Positions 33,402 through 41,023 of a stretch of DNA of 41,023 nt are shown here, in pieces. This stretch comes from an uncultured bacterium (GTDB taxonomy: Bacteria; Actinomycetota; Coriobacteriia; Coriobacteriales; Coriobacteriaceae): NCBI GenBank assembly GCA_905215445.1, contig CAJMPZ010000014.1:1-41023 (forward strand), given 5' to 3'. Both the position numbers and the translations under genes were made by a program. The stretch's first letter is position 1. Every line of letters starts with the position of its first letter. Below the pieces are notes generated by a model that worked only from the letters and a program-made list of their open reading frames with translations, was not told the origin of the DNA and did not search any database.

Positions 33402-33669
33402 GTAGTCTCCTATCGAATCAGGAACACTTCTTGAGGGGAGTATAGCGCAGCTGGGGGCGCCCAAAACACGCGGGGCAGGAAAACCAGAGGATTGATGTTA
33501 ACGTACTCATAGGGTGTTATTTGCATAATCCTTACCTTTGGTGTGGGACGTATTTGCGAGCCGCTGACCATGCTTTTCCAGCCGTTCGTGGAAATAGTTG
33601 GGACAAGCGCGATGTGCGTTAATATGTTTGAGTTGAGCGACATATAAATAAGCATGTAACGGAGTACAT

Positions 33670-34875
33670 ATGTCACCAAACAACGATTCCATCTTTACGC
33701 AGGAGCTTTCGCGCCGCACTGCCCTTAAGGCTCTTTTCGGCGCCGCTTCTGCGGCTGTTCTTTTTGGCCTGCCCGCCCGCGCCCATGCGGCTGAGGCCAG
33801 TCAAGAAACCACCGACAAACTGAATGCCGCCCAGGCCCAGCTCGACGAGGTCCAGGCTCAGCTCGACAGCATTGCCAATGAGTACGCGGCGCTCGCCAAC
33901 AAGAATGCCCAGACCCTCAACGACATCGAGAATGTCCAGGGCAAGATTGACGACACGCAGGCCCAGATCGATGAAAAGAAGGCCGAGCTCAAGAAGAAGC
34001 GCAACGACCTTTCCGATCGCGTGGCCGCCAGCTACAAGTCCGGCGGTACGAACATCCTGTCGCTGCTGCTGGCCTCTGGCTCGTTTGAGGAACTCGTCGC
34101 CAACGCGCATTACGTTGAGAAGATCAACAAGAGCGACCGCGATGCCATCGAGGATATCCAGACGATTCAGGCTGAGCTCGACGCGCAGAAGACCGAGCTC
34201 GAAGCACAAAAGGCCAACCTGGAGAAACTCAAGGACCAGCAGACGGCTCAGATGCAGGATATGCAGGCCAAGCAGCAAGAAGTCCAGACCGTGCTGAACG
34301 GTCTTTCCGACGACGTCAAGGAGCTCATGGCTCAGCGCGATTCCGAGATCCTCGCTGCCGCCCAGGCTGAGGAGGCCGCTAGGAAGGCCGCCGCTGCCGC
34401 GGCCGCCGCGAACAAGAACAATTCCTACTCGGGTGGTTCGAGCTCGGGCGGTGGATCGTATGCGCCCGGAACTCCGCAGCAGAATGCCGGCTCGGGCAAG
34501 CAGCAGGCTGTCGTCAACGCGTGCTACTCCACGCCTTCGCCGGGTCAGAACTGGTGCGCGGCGTGGGTTACCAATGTCTTCCGTAACGCCGGCGTTGGCT
34601 ACTTTGGCGGCAACGCCTGCGACATGTTCAACGCCTGGTGCTATAGCTCCAATCGCTCGGCGCTGCAGGTGGGCATGATCGTGGCCGATTCCTCGCACAG
34701 CGGCACGGGTGCTCCGGGCCTTATCTACGGTCATGTGGGTATCTACGTTGGCGGCGGCATCGTTATGAGCAACGAGGGTGCCATTACATCGAAGTCGCTC
34801 GATTCGTTCATTAGCTTTTATGGTACTGGCTCTGGCGTGCGTTGGGGCTGGCTCGGCGGCATTGCGCTGTCGTAG
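33670..34875 (+). CDS. Secreted coiled-coil peptidoglycan hydrolase (PcsB-like, CHAP-type)
   Basis: 401 residues, ATG at 33670 with CGGAG upstream. The N-terminus has a twin-arginine signal (LSRRTALKALFG then an Ala-rich stretch ending ARAHA, cleavage near residue 40). Residues 45-240 are a long coiled coil of the PcsB type. A Gly/Ser linker follows. Residues 280-400 form a papain-like amidase domain with Cys296 in NWCAAWV and His355 in YGHVGIYVGGG, which fits a CHAP-like fold. Such proteins cut cell-wall peptides during division and are activated through the coiled coil by the FtsEX complex. Tat export of a PcsB homologue is somewhat unusual. The structured repeat copy D and a terminator follow. 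Confidence 0.88.
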   Translation: MSPNNDSIFTQELSRRTALKALFGAASAAVLFGLPARAHAAEASQETTDKLNAAQAQLDEVQAQLDSIANEYAALANKNAQTLNDIENVQGKIDDTQAQIDEKKAELKKKRNDLSDRVAASYKSGGTNILSLLLASGSFEELVANAHYVEKINKSDRDAIEDIQTIQAELDAQKTELEAQKANLEKLKDQQTAQMQDMQAKQQEVQTVLNGLSDDVKELMAQRDSEILAAAQAEEAARKAAAAAAAANKNNSYSGGSSSGGGSYAPGTPQQNAGSGKQQAVVNACYSTPSPGQNWCAAWVTNVFRNAGVGYFGGNACDMFNAWCYSSNRSALQVGMIVADSSHSGTGAPGLIYGHVGIYVGGGIVMSNEGAITSKSLDSFISFYGTGSGVRWGWLGGIALS

Positions 34876-34894
34876 CTGCGGCTTGAAGCTGGTT

Positions 34895-35025
34895 GGTCCA
34901 TGGCTGCCCGGAAGGCATTAGGTTGCCTGCTCGGACAGTCCTGCTCGCACGGAGAGCACATTAAGTGCTCTCCGGCTCGTGCGGAACTCGCGATCAACCT
35001 AATGCCTTCCGGGCGGCCACGGACC
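34895..35025 (+). repeat. Structured intergenic repeat, copy D
   Basis: Outer arms 34895-34925 and 34995-35025 pair over 31 nt with two exceptions (one T-G pair, one A-C). The core has CCTGCTC blocks, stem CGCAC/GTGCG, hairpin GGAGAGCAC-ATTAA-GTGCTCTCC and GCGGAACTCGCGAT. The inner hairpin differs from copy C at positions on both strands so that pairing is kept, which is direct evidence that the fold matters. Confidence 0.95.
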
Positions 35026-35077
35026 TCTCGGATCCAATGCGTCACACACCGGACTGGGTTATCTGAATAAATATGGT

Positions 35078-35105
35078 GAAGGCCCCTTTCGGGGCCTTCT
35101 TTTTT
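35078..35105 (+). terminator. Terminator of the peptidoglycan hydrolase gene
   Basis: GAAGGCCCC (35078-35086), loop TTTC, GGGGCCTTC (35091-35099), then a run of T to 35105. It overlaps the end of the converging murB gene. Confidence 0.92.
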
Positions 35106-36066
35106 AGAGGAATTCGCCTACTCGGTGGACTTCGGGTTCGAGGTCTACGTTGAATTGGTCTTTGACGGTTGCTTGGATGTGGCGGATGAGTTCGTCGACA
35201 TCGGCGGCGGTGGCGTGGTCGGCGTTGACGATGAAGCCGCAGTGCTTTTCGCTCACCTGCGCGCCGCCAATGGCGTGTCCTCGCAGGCCGGCGTCCATGA
35301 TGAGCTTGCCGGCAAAGTAGCCCTCGGGGCGCTTGAAGGTGGAGCCGGCACTCGGCATGTCGAGCGGCTGCTTGTCCTCGCGGCGCTGGTGGTAGTCGTC
35401 CATGTCGGCCTTGATCATCGCGGCGTTGCCCGGGGCGAGATTGAAAGTGGCCGAAAGCACGATGAAACCGTCGTCGGCAATGCGGCTCTTGCGATAGCCC
35501 AGGTTGAGCTCATCGACATCGAACTCGATAATGCTGCCGCTACCGCGGGTGCCGTCGTCGAGCATGCGTGCGGGCTTATAGACGCGCACGGACTCCAGCA
35601 CATCGGCCATGCAAGCGCCGTATGCTCCGGCGTTCATGTAGCAGGCACCGCCGACCGATCCGGGAATGCCCGAGATGGGCTCCATGCCGGTAAGGCCGGC
35701 CTCGGCTGCCGCGGCTGCGACATCGGAAAGCAAGGCGCCGGCTGCCGCCGTGACGTGCGTGCCGTCGACCGTAATGTCGGAGAGGCCCTCGCCAAGCGCT
35801 ACGACGACGCCGCGGATGCCCTTGTCGCCGACGAGCAAGTCGGAGCCGTTGCCCACGATGGTGAGTGGTAGATTGCAGCGATAGCAGGTATCGAGCGTGG
35901 CGACGAGGCCCTGCTCAGTATCGGGCGTGACAAAGACGTCGGCCGGACCGCCGATCTTAAACGTGGTGTGCTCGCGCATGGGCTCGCTCATCAGCACGTT
36001 GTCCTCGCCGGCAACGCCAGCGAGCGCGCACAGCAGGTCCTCGTTAAAAAAATCGTTCTCGTGCAT
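35104..36066 (-). CDS. murB: UDP-N-acetylenolpyruvoylglucosamine reductase
   Basis: 320 residues from the ATG at 36066 with AAGGCGG 8 nt upstream; the frame extends to 36165 without a ribosome site. FAD enzyme that reduces the enolpyruvyl group to make UDP-N-acetylmuramate, the second committed step of cell-wall synthesis. Seen are TTFKIGGPADVFV and GNGSDLLVGDKGIRGVVV for FAD binding, GIPGSVGGACYMNAGAYG, the catalytic-type YRKS, and AGSTFKRPEGYFAGKLI near the C-terminus. The stop codon overlaps the terminator of the converging gene. No mur operon partners are adjacent. Confidence 0.95.
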   Translation of the reverse strand: MHENDFFNEDLLCALAGVAGEDNVLMSEPMREHTTFKIGGPADVFVTPDTEQGLVATLDTCYRCNLPLTIVGNGSDLLVGDKGIRGVVVALGEGLSDITVDGTHVTAAAGALLSDVAAAAAEAGLTGMEPISGIPGSVGGACYMNAGAYGACMADVLESVRVYKPARMLDDGTRGSGSIIEFDVDELNLGYRKSRIADDGFIVLSATFNLAPGNAAMIKADMDDYHQRREDKQPLDMPSAGSTFKRPEGYFAGKLIMDAGLRGHAIGGAQVSEKHCGFIVNADHATAADVDELIRHIQATVKDQFNVDLEPEVHRVGEFL

Positions 36067-36249
36067 ACGAATATCCGCCTTTTGGTGGTCGTTGTCATCA
36101 ATCGATTGCAATATACCCCACCCGGACGGATTTGGTGCGCTGGCGGCGATAAAACAGCCGTCCACCGGATTGGTAAAGTGTTTATCACCGAGGTAGAGGG
36201 GTAGTCGCTATACTTTCAAGAGATTGCGCGTAAACCCGGAAGGAGCGAG

Positions 36250-37278
36250 ATGGCCAACAAAGTCACCCTCAAGCAGATCGCCCAGGAGGTGGGGCTTTCC
36301 CCCTCGTCGGTCTCGCTTGTTCTCAATAATCGGCCCTGTCGCATCTCGGAAGAAAACCGCAAGCTCATCAAAGAGGTCGCGGCGCGCAACCACTATGTTC
36401 CCAACCAGATTGCGCGCAGCCTGGTCATGCGCGAGTCGCGCACGCTGGGCCTTATCGTCCCTAACATCGAGAGCCGCTTTTTTGCCTCGCTCGCCGGTAG
36501 CCTGGAAAAGCGCTGCCGCGAGGACGGCTATGCGCTCTTCATTACCAGCTCGGGCGGAAGCGCCGATGACGATCTGGAACTGCTGCGCCAGCTGGTGACG
36601 CGCGGCGTTGATGGCGTCTTCCTGGTGGTGGGTGACGAGTTCTCCGATGACCGCGCCCTGCGCGAAGAAGTCAGCCACCTGCCCATCCCGGCCGTAATGG
36701 TCGACCGTGCCATTGAGGGGCTCGAGTGCGACAAGGTGATGTTCGACCACGAGATGGGCGGCTATATGGCCACCCGCTATCTGATCGAGCAAGGCCACCG
36801 CCGTATTGCCTGCCTGGTTAATGCCCGCCGTTCCAATACGGGTCGCAAGCGACTTGCCGGCTATGAGCGCGCGCTGCGCGAGGTTGGCCTGCCGATCGAC
36901 GCGCGTTTGGAGTTTGAGAGCGAGTACTACATTCCGAGCGCATACGAGGCCTCGGAGGCAGTGCTCGCAACTGACGCCACTGCCGTGTTCGCAAGCTCGG
37001 ATAACATTGCCCTCGGTTTGCTCAAGCGCTTGCACGAGATGGGGAAGAGCATCCCGGGCGATATCTCGGTGGTGAGCTATGACAACTCGGCGGCCGACGT
37101 TCTCTTTGAGCCGGCGCTGACCGCGATTGAGCAGGACCCTGGTGTCCTTGCGGAGCATGCTTTTGGCTGCATGTCCAAGCGTCTTGCCGGTAGGGGCGGC
37201 AGGCGTGCCGAAGAGGTCGTTCTGGAGCCGGAGCTTATCGTTAAGGACAGCGTGCTCGATCTTACCGAATGTAGCTAA
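36250..37278 (+). CDS. LacI family transcriptional regulator
   Basis: 342 residues, ATG at 36250 with AAGGAGCGAG upstream. Residues 4-55 are the LacI helix-turn-helix and hinge (VTLKQIAQEVGLSPSSVSLV, then YVPNQIARSLVMRESRTLGLI). Residues 60-335 are a periplasmic-binding-protein-like sensor domain with GVDGVFLVV and AVFASSDNIALGLL. The ligand cannot be told; family members sense sugars or nucleobases. No operon partner is next to it, so its targets lie elsewhere. Confidence 0.93.
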   Translation: MANKVTLKQIAQEVGLSPSSVSLVLNNRPCRISEENRKLIKEVAARNHYVPNQIARSLVMRESRTLGLIVPNIESRFFASLAGSLEKRCREDGYALFITSSGGSADDDLELLRQLVTRGVDGVFLVVGDEFSDDRALREEVSHLPIPAVMVDRAIEGLECDKVMFDHEMGGYMATRYLIEQGHRRIACLVNARRSNTGRKRLAGYERALREVGLPIDARLEFESEYYIPSAYEASEAVLATDATAVFASSDNIALGLLKRLHEMGKSIPGDISVVSYDNSAADVLFEPALTAIEQDPGVLAEHAFGCMSKRLAGRGGRRAEEVVLEPELIVKDSVLDLTECS

Positions 37279-37333
37279 GCGTACTTGTTTGTTTGCATAG
37301 ATTGCATGCGGAGTGTCCGCTATTTGCCGGCGG

Positions 37334-37404
37334 GGCCGGGGTGCCTGCCTTGTTTTGAGAAGTTCGCGGAGCCCACTTCTCAAAACAAGGCAGGCACCCC
37401 GGCC
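37334..37404. repeat. Perfect 30-bp inverted repeat after the LacI gene
   Basis: GGCCGGGGTGCCTGCCTTGT starts the left arm (37334-37363), repeated inverted without a mismatch at 37375-37404 around an 11-nt loop. It is twice as long as a normal terminator stem and is not followed by a T run. Confidence 0.85.
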
Positions 37405-37526
37405 CTCGTCCGTGAACTCTTCCGCTGGGCGAGCTATAGACGCCGCGCACCGATAGGGTAAGGCGGCGGCTTGAAATTGGTGCTATATTCAGCTTGAGTT
37501 GTTTAATGCTAGTACGGGAGGCTGAT

Positions 37527-38015
37527 ATGGGGCTGTTCAAGAAGAAAAACCCGCAGGATGCCTTTGATCCCGATGTGTTTACCATCACGGATACGATTTT
37601 GGACCCGCCGCGGTTTACATTTTTGCCGGCTATCTACCAGGATGCCACGCGCCGCAAGTGGGCCGTACATCAGCGCGGTGCAGAGCCAAAGATTTTTGAC
37701 TATGCGGACGTGCTTCAGTGCGAAGTAGCCGAGGCGGGCGATCCGGAGGCCGAGGAAGCGGTCTCAAAACAGGAATTTGCCCAGCGTATTCTGGCAAATC
37801 CCGCTAAAGCGGCAAAAATAAACGCTGCCAAGCGTAATATGTGTCTTGGTATGGGCGTTGTTGTGGCGGTTCAGACGGGAAAAGACGAGGTTTCCAAATT
37901 AGAGATTCCCGTTATGACCGACGAAGTCAAACGCGATTCAAGTCTATATAAGTCGTATCGGAATGTCGCCGAGAAGATTAAGGCCGAATTTGATGCCATG
38001 GGAGGGCTGGCCTAA
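37527..38015 (+). CDS. Conserved small protein, function unknown
   Basis: 162 residues from the ATG at 37527 with GGGAGG upstream; the frame extends to 37494 without a site. It begins MGLFKKKNPQ, has no membrane segment or signal, and its middle (PKIFDYADVLQCEVAEAGDP) recalls the beta-strand pattern of small PH-like domains found with SHOCT/DUF4428 proteins in Firmicutes and Actinobacteria. I cannot assign a function. It precedes the two GntR genes in the same direction by 38 bp and may share their transcript. Confidence 0.6.
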   Translation: MGLFKKKNPQDAFDPDVFTITDTILDPPRFTFLPAIYQDATRRKWAVHQRGAEPKIFDYADVLQCEVAEAGDPEAEEAVSKQEFAQRILANPAKAAKINAAKRNMCLGMGVVVAVQTGKDEVSKLEIPVMTDEVKRDSSLYKSYRNVAEKIKAEFDAMGGLA

Positions 38016-38053
38016 TTTTGGCGGCATACGTTTCTGAATGAGGAGTCTGTGCA

Positions 38054-38821
38054 ATGGCAGGCGAATCTTATGCAATTCCCCCCAAAGATCGTGCTGTTGA
38101 GGGAATTCTTTGGTATATCCAGCACTATCAGCTCGGCGGCGGCGATCGTCTGCCGGCCGAGCGCGTGCTGTGTGAAGAGATTGGCGTTTCGCGTACGGCG
38201 TTGCGCGCCGGTATTATGCGGCTCATTTCGTGCGGAACGCTCGAAAGCCGCCGCGGATCGGGTACGTATGTGTGTCCTCCCAAACCGCTCAATATCTTCC
38301 AGGAGACGTATAACTTTTCCGATGCCGTGCGGACTGCAGGCTTGCACCCCTCTTCTCGCTTGGTTTCCACCGAGACTCTCGAGGCGGATGAGACACTTGC
38401 CGACAAGCTTGGGGTTGCCGTAGACGCTCCTTTGCTTCGCATGCAGCGCGTTCGACTTATTGAGGGCGAGCCGGCATCAATCGAGACGGCTCACGTTAAC
38501 CTGTCCCTGTGTCCATCGCTTCCCGAGCACGATTTTGAGTGTGAGAGTCTTTACGATGTCTTGCTCAAAGAAGGTGGCGTGCGTGTTGAGCATGGACGTG
38601 AGCATATCTCCATCTCGCGCTTGAACGCCGAAGAGGCCGAGCTACTCCAGCAAGAAGAGGGAACGCCGGTGTTCTATGAGAGCACGATCGAATTTGATAA
38701 GGACATGCGTTTTGTGGAGCATTGTAAATCGGTGATTTTGCCTACAAAGTTCCGCTTTGCCGACAACGGCGAAAAGAACGGCATGAGGAGCGTGGCAGGT
38801 GAACAATGGCTGAAACAGTAG
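38054..38821 (+). CDS. GntR family regulator (UTRA domain), first of a pair
   Basis: 255 residues, ATG at 38054 with GAGGAG upstream. The GntR winged helix is at residues 8-75 (LGGGDRLPAERVLCEEIGVS then RTALRAGIMRLIS). The UTRA domain follows, with SRLVSTETLEADETLADKLG, PLLRMQRVRLIEGEPAS and TPVFYESTIEFDKD. It overlaps the next regulator gene by 16 bp, so both are made together, and lies upstream of SIS-domain sugar-phosphate genes that they probably control. UTRA domains sense sugar phosphates or amino sugars. Confidence 0.9.
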   Translation: MAGESYAIPPKDRAVEGILWYIQHYQLGGGDRLPAERVLCEEIGVSRTALRAGIMRLISCGTLESRRGSGTYVCPPKPLNIFQETYNFSDAVRTAGLHPSSRLVSTETLEADETLADKLGVAVDAPLLRMQRVRLIEGEPASIETAHVNLSLCPSLPEHDFECESLYDVLLKEGGVRVEHGREHISISRLNAEEAELLQQEEGTPVFYESTIEFDKDMRFVEHCKSVILPTKFRFADNGEKNGMRSVAGEQWLKQ

Positions 38822-39519
38822 ATGCCACCCCGGTTTATATACGCATTCGACGTCGCATTGAGGAGCGTATCGAGCGCGGAATATACCCCACGGGTTCGAT
38901 GATTCCGTCCGAAAATGAGCTTGCCGAGGAGTTTGGCACGACACGCCTGACTATCCGGAGTGCCGTGGACGAGCTAGTTCGTCGCGGCCAGATTCGCCGT
39001 GTCCGCGGAAAGGGTGCCTTCGTGGCACAGAAGGTGCCCGTTACGTTTGAGCGTACGGGCGGCTTCCGTGAATCGGTTCGCGCCTCGGGCGGCGAACCGT
39101 CCGTCCGCATTCTGGCGCGCTCCAAGCGTTATGCGGGGCCATACTACGCTGACCTATTTGGCATTGCCGAGGACGACCTGCTCTATTCCATTCGACGTTT
39201 GAACTGCATTAACGGCGATCCCGTATCGATTGAGATGGCGCTGATTCCCTGCCTGCTGTTCCCAACAATCGAAGAGATCGACGTGTCGGTTTTCAGTTTG
39301 TACGAGACCTATGAGATGCTGGGCCGAAAGCCGGTCATGGCACAGGAAAAGCTCGATATCGAAGCGCTGGGCGCGCGAGATGCCGGTCTGCTTGGACTGG
39401 AGCAGGGCGATCTTGCCTTGACGCTGGAGTGCGTGAGCTTCGATGCAAGCGGGCAGGCAATCGAATACGTCAAGTCGTTTAACCGCGGTGATGCGGGTGG
39501 ATATACCTATACGTACTAG
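38806..39519 (+). CDS. GntR family regulator (UTRA domain), second of a pair
   Basis: 237 residues, ATG at 38806 inside the end of the previous gene. The winged helix is at residues 8-75 (ERGIYPTGSMIPSENELAEE, then TTRLTIRSAVDELV); the UTRA domain fills the rest (VTFERTGGFRESVRASG, ending LTLECVSFDASGQAIEYVKS). The two regulators are diverged, not a recent duplication. Their overlap suggests they act together, perhaps as a heterodimer, on the operators before the SIS gene. Confidence 0.9.
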   Translation: MAETVDATPVYIRIRRRIEERIERGIYPTGSMIPSENELAEEFGTTRLTIRSAVDELVRRGQIRRVRGKGAFVAQKVPVTFERTGGFRESVRASGGEPSVRILARSKRYAGPYYADLFGIAEDDLLYSIRRLNCINGDPVSIEMALIPCLLFPTIEEIDVSVFSLYETYEMLGRKPVMAQEKLDIEALGARDAGLLGLEQGDLALTLECVSFDASGQAIEYVKSFNRGDAGGYTYTY

Positions 39520-39642
39520 CTGGAGTTTTGTGAATAACAGCTGGGAAGCTAACCAGTTTTGATCGTTGGGTCAGCCGTATATACAACCTTACATGGCTCA
39601 AAATCGACCGTTCGCCGATGGGGATAAATTAATCGACAAAGA

Positions 39643-39691
39643 GGTATCAAAAAGCCGTAACCTGTAACTGTGATTGGTATCAAATACTAAT
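39643..39691 (+). promoter_or_regulatory. Predicted operators before the SIS-domain gene
   Basis: GGTATCAAA occurs at 39643-39651 and again at 39676-39684, 33 bp apart, about three helical turns. The second lies in a near-palindrome ATTGGTA-TCAAA-TACTAAT (39673-39691), which fits a GntR dimer site. Both are within 70 bp of the ATG at 39713 and probably overlap the promoter. Confidence 0.5.
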
Positions 39692-39712
39692 GATTTGTTA
39701 CGAGGTGAGACG

Positions 39713-40828
39713 ATGAAAATGCTCGATTACGTTCAACTCGTCCACGTGCGTATGGGTGAGAACCTTGAGCGTTCGTCTGAGCTTGTATGCCAGCTCGTAG
39801 ATATTTTCCAGTCTGGTTCCTTTAGCGCACTGCGCATCGTTGCTTCGGGTTCGTCCCGCCATGCAGCCGATTGCGCCCGCGATTATCTGCAGGATGCGCT
39901 GCAGATGCAGGTGTCCGTTGTGACGCCCGAGGCCTTTGTCGATTTTGAGCACACCTATCCTCAGCATGCGCTCAACATCGCCGTCTCCCAGAGTGGCTAC
40001 TCGACCAACACGATCGCGGCGCTCGATTACATGCGCGCGCACGATATGCCTGCAGTTGCACTCACGGCAAACGTCGAAGCGCCTATTAAGGAACACGCTG
40101 ATATCGTTCTCGACTACGGCGTGGGCGTCGAGTCGGTGGACTTTGTGACTCTGGGCGTCGAGGTTCTCGTTGAGTACCTGGTGCTCTTTGGCATTTACGG
40201 TGGCCAAGCGCGCGGAACGATTGACGCCGAGGGCGTTGCCCAGCGTCTTGACGACCTGCGCGAGGCTATCCAGGGCAATGCCGTGATGTGCAAGACCGCC
40301 GAGGCATATGTCCAAGACCACATGCTCGAGCTTTCTGAGCACATACCCGCCATGGTCGTCGGCAACGGCCCCAACTATGGCGTTGCCGAAGAGGCGGCGC
40401 TCAAGCTGAGCGAGACCATCAAGATTCCGGCTATGCATCACGAGGGCGAGGAGTTCGTTCACGGTCCCGAGATGCAAATAACCCCAGGCTACCTGGTGTT
40501 TATCGTCGACGATCCACAAGGGTCGGAGCGTCTGGCAAATATCGCCGATGCGCTGTCGAACGTTACGGCAAAAACGGTGCTGCTCACGGCCCATCCCAGG
40601 GGTAGGGCTCACGAGGTTGCGGTGCCTCAGGTGGCTCCGCTGCTCAGCGCAATTCCCAATCTTGTGTTCTTCCAGACGATTGCGGCAATGATCGCCGAGC
40701 GCCTGAAGTCATGGGATGTGCACCCGTATCTCGATGCCGTCTCCAAGCAAATGGAGGTCAAGGCAGAGGGCTACGAAGAGTCAGTCAATGCGCTTAAGGC
40801 CAAAGCGGCTGAGTGTTACGGAATGTAA
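39713..40828 (+). CDS. SIS-domain sugar-phosphate isomerase/deglycase (GlmS C-terminal/FrlB-like)
   Basis: 371 residues from the ATG at 39713 with CGAGGTGAG upstream. Two SIS domains: residues 30-175 (RIVASGSSRHAADCARDYLQ, with SQSGYSTNTIAAL binding the phosphate) and 200-350 (VVGNGPNYGVAEEAALKLSE, HHEGEEFVHGPEMQI). The second contains the GPE/HGP features of the isomerase half of glucosamine-6-phosphate synthase and of fructosamine-6-phosphate deglycases such as FrlB. There is no glutamine-amidotransferase domain, so it acts as a deglycase or isomerase. A second SIS gene follows, and the two GntR genes precede it, as in fructoselysine-type and amino-sugar operons. Confidence 0.87.
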   Translation: MKMLDYVQLVHVRMGENLERSSELVCQLVDIFQSGSFSALRIVASGSSRHAADCARDYLQDALQMQVSVVTPEAFVDFEHTYPQHALNIAVSQSGYSTNTIAALDYMRAHDMPAVALTANVEAPIKEHADIVLDYGVGVESVDFVTLGVEVLVEYLVLFGIYGGQARGTIDAEGVAQRLDDLREAIQGNAVMCKTAEAYVQDHMLELSEHIPAMVVGNGPNYGVAEEAALKLSETIKIPAMHHEGEEFVHGPEMQITPGYLVFIVDDPQGSERLANIADALSNVTAKTVLLTAHPRGRAHEVAVPQVAPLLSAIPNLVFFQTIAAMIAERLKSWDVHPYLDAVSKQMEVKAEGYEESVNALKAKAAECYGM

Positions 40829-40889
40829 GCGGGTTTTGATGCCCGTTGGCACGGGGGATGTGGAAACAACCCCCAGAAAGGAGAGACAA

Positions 40890-41023
40890 ATGAAGGAAAC
40901 CGAGAAGATCGAGATCATGCATTTCGACCAGGAGGGCTACCTCGAGGACGGCAAGGCGCTCTACGAGACCGGCAAGAAGATGACCGCGCTCGCCGACAAG
41001 GTCGCCGACGAGGGCTACGACGC
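40890..41023 (+). CDS. Second SIS-domain or related protein, cut by the window end
   Basis: The ATG at 40890 follows AAAGGAGAG. Only 44 residues are visible (MKETEKIEIMHFDQEGYLED and on), acidic and helical. This matches the beginning of SIS-family sugar-phosphate proteins that pair with FrlB-like genes, but the conserved SIS motifs lie beyond the window. Operon-mate of the preceding gene after a 61-bp gap. Confidence 0.6.
   Translation, partial: MKETEKIEIMHFDQEGYLEDGKALYETGKKMTALADKVADEGYD

Overview
The window looks like chromosomal DNA of a gut member of the Coriobacteriia, most likely Collinsella or a close relative. This rests on high GC with G/C-rich third positions, strong AGGAGG-type ribosome sites, several GntR/UTRA regulators, an actinobacterial CstA, and a maltose ABC operon beside glycogen phosphorylase and MalQ. 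The genus is inference; no rRNA is present. Region 1 (1-6.0 kb): two copies of a structured intergenic repeat flank a promoter, an Ile/Val-rich leader peptide, a terminator and cstA. A large Toprim-type protein with a disordered middle follows. Then comes 0.9 kb of repeats (another copy of the structured repeat, a 230-bp element with 30-bp inverted ends, a long hairpin, a GC-rich duplication) ending at a tRNA-Gln gene. Region 2 (6.0-20.7 kb) is housekeeping and alpha-glucan metabolism. It has a peptidoglycan-binding protein, a polyprenyl diphosphate synthase, a PTS EIICB protein fused to a HAD phosphatase, a TreR-like GntR regulator, a maltose-type ABC importer (lipoprotein, two permeases, ATPase), glycogen phosphorylase and 4-alpha-glucanotransferase. 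Five copies of a TTGTTTAAAC-like operator lie in front of the PTS gene, the regulator, the importer operon and malQ, which suggests one regulon: sugar enters by PTS or ABC, and MalQ plus GlgP turn maltodextrin into glucose and glucose-1-phosphate. Three palindromic units with an 80-bp period lie between the converging importer and glgP genes. Region 3 (20.7-32.3 kb) is an accessory island bounded by and interspersed with broken insertion sequences (IS21 istB and IS110 pieces inside 68-bp inverted repeats, an IS1595-like transposase remnant, an IS3 orfA remnant). It carries a DUF2975 membrane protein with a Cro-like regulator. Next is the most interesting locus: a 39-residue five-cysteine peptide gene, missed by ordinary ORF cut-offs, followed by a three-gene ABC-2 type transporter, a radical SAM/SPASM enzyme and an ABC exporter. 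This is a complete candidate cluster for a ribosomally made, thioether-type (ranthipeptide/sactipeptide-like) peptide. Mutually exclusive hairpins sit on the precursor stop codon. On the other strand is an overlapping pair of an AAA ATPase and a zinc-ribbon PD-(D/E)XK-like nuclease, a candidate defence system. Region 4 (32.3-41.0 kb) returns to core functions: galE, a Tat-exported coiled-coil peptidoglycan hydrolase, a fourth copy of the structured repeat, murB, a LacI regulator, a small conserved protein, two overlapping GntR regulators, and two SIS-domain sugar-phosphate genes, the last cut by the window edge.
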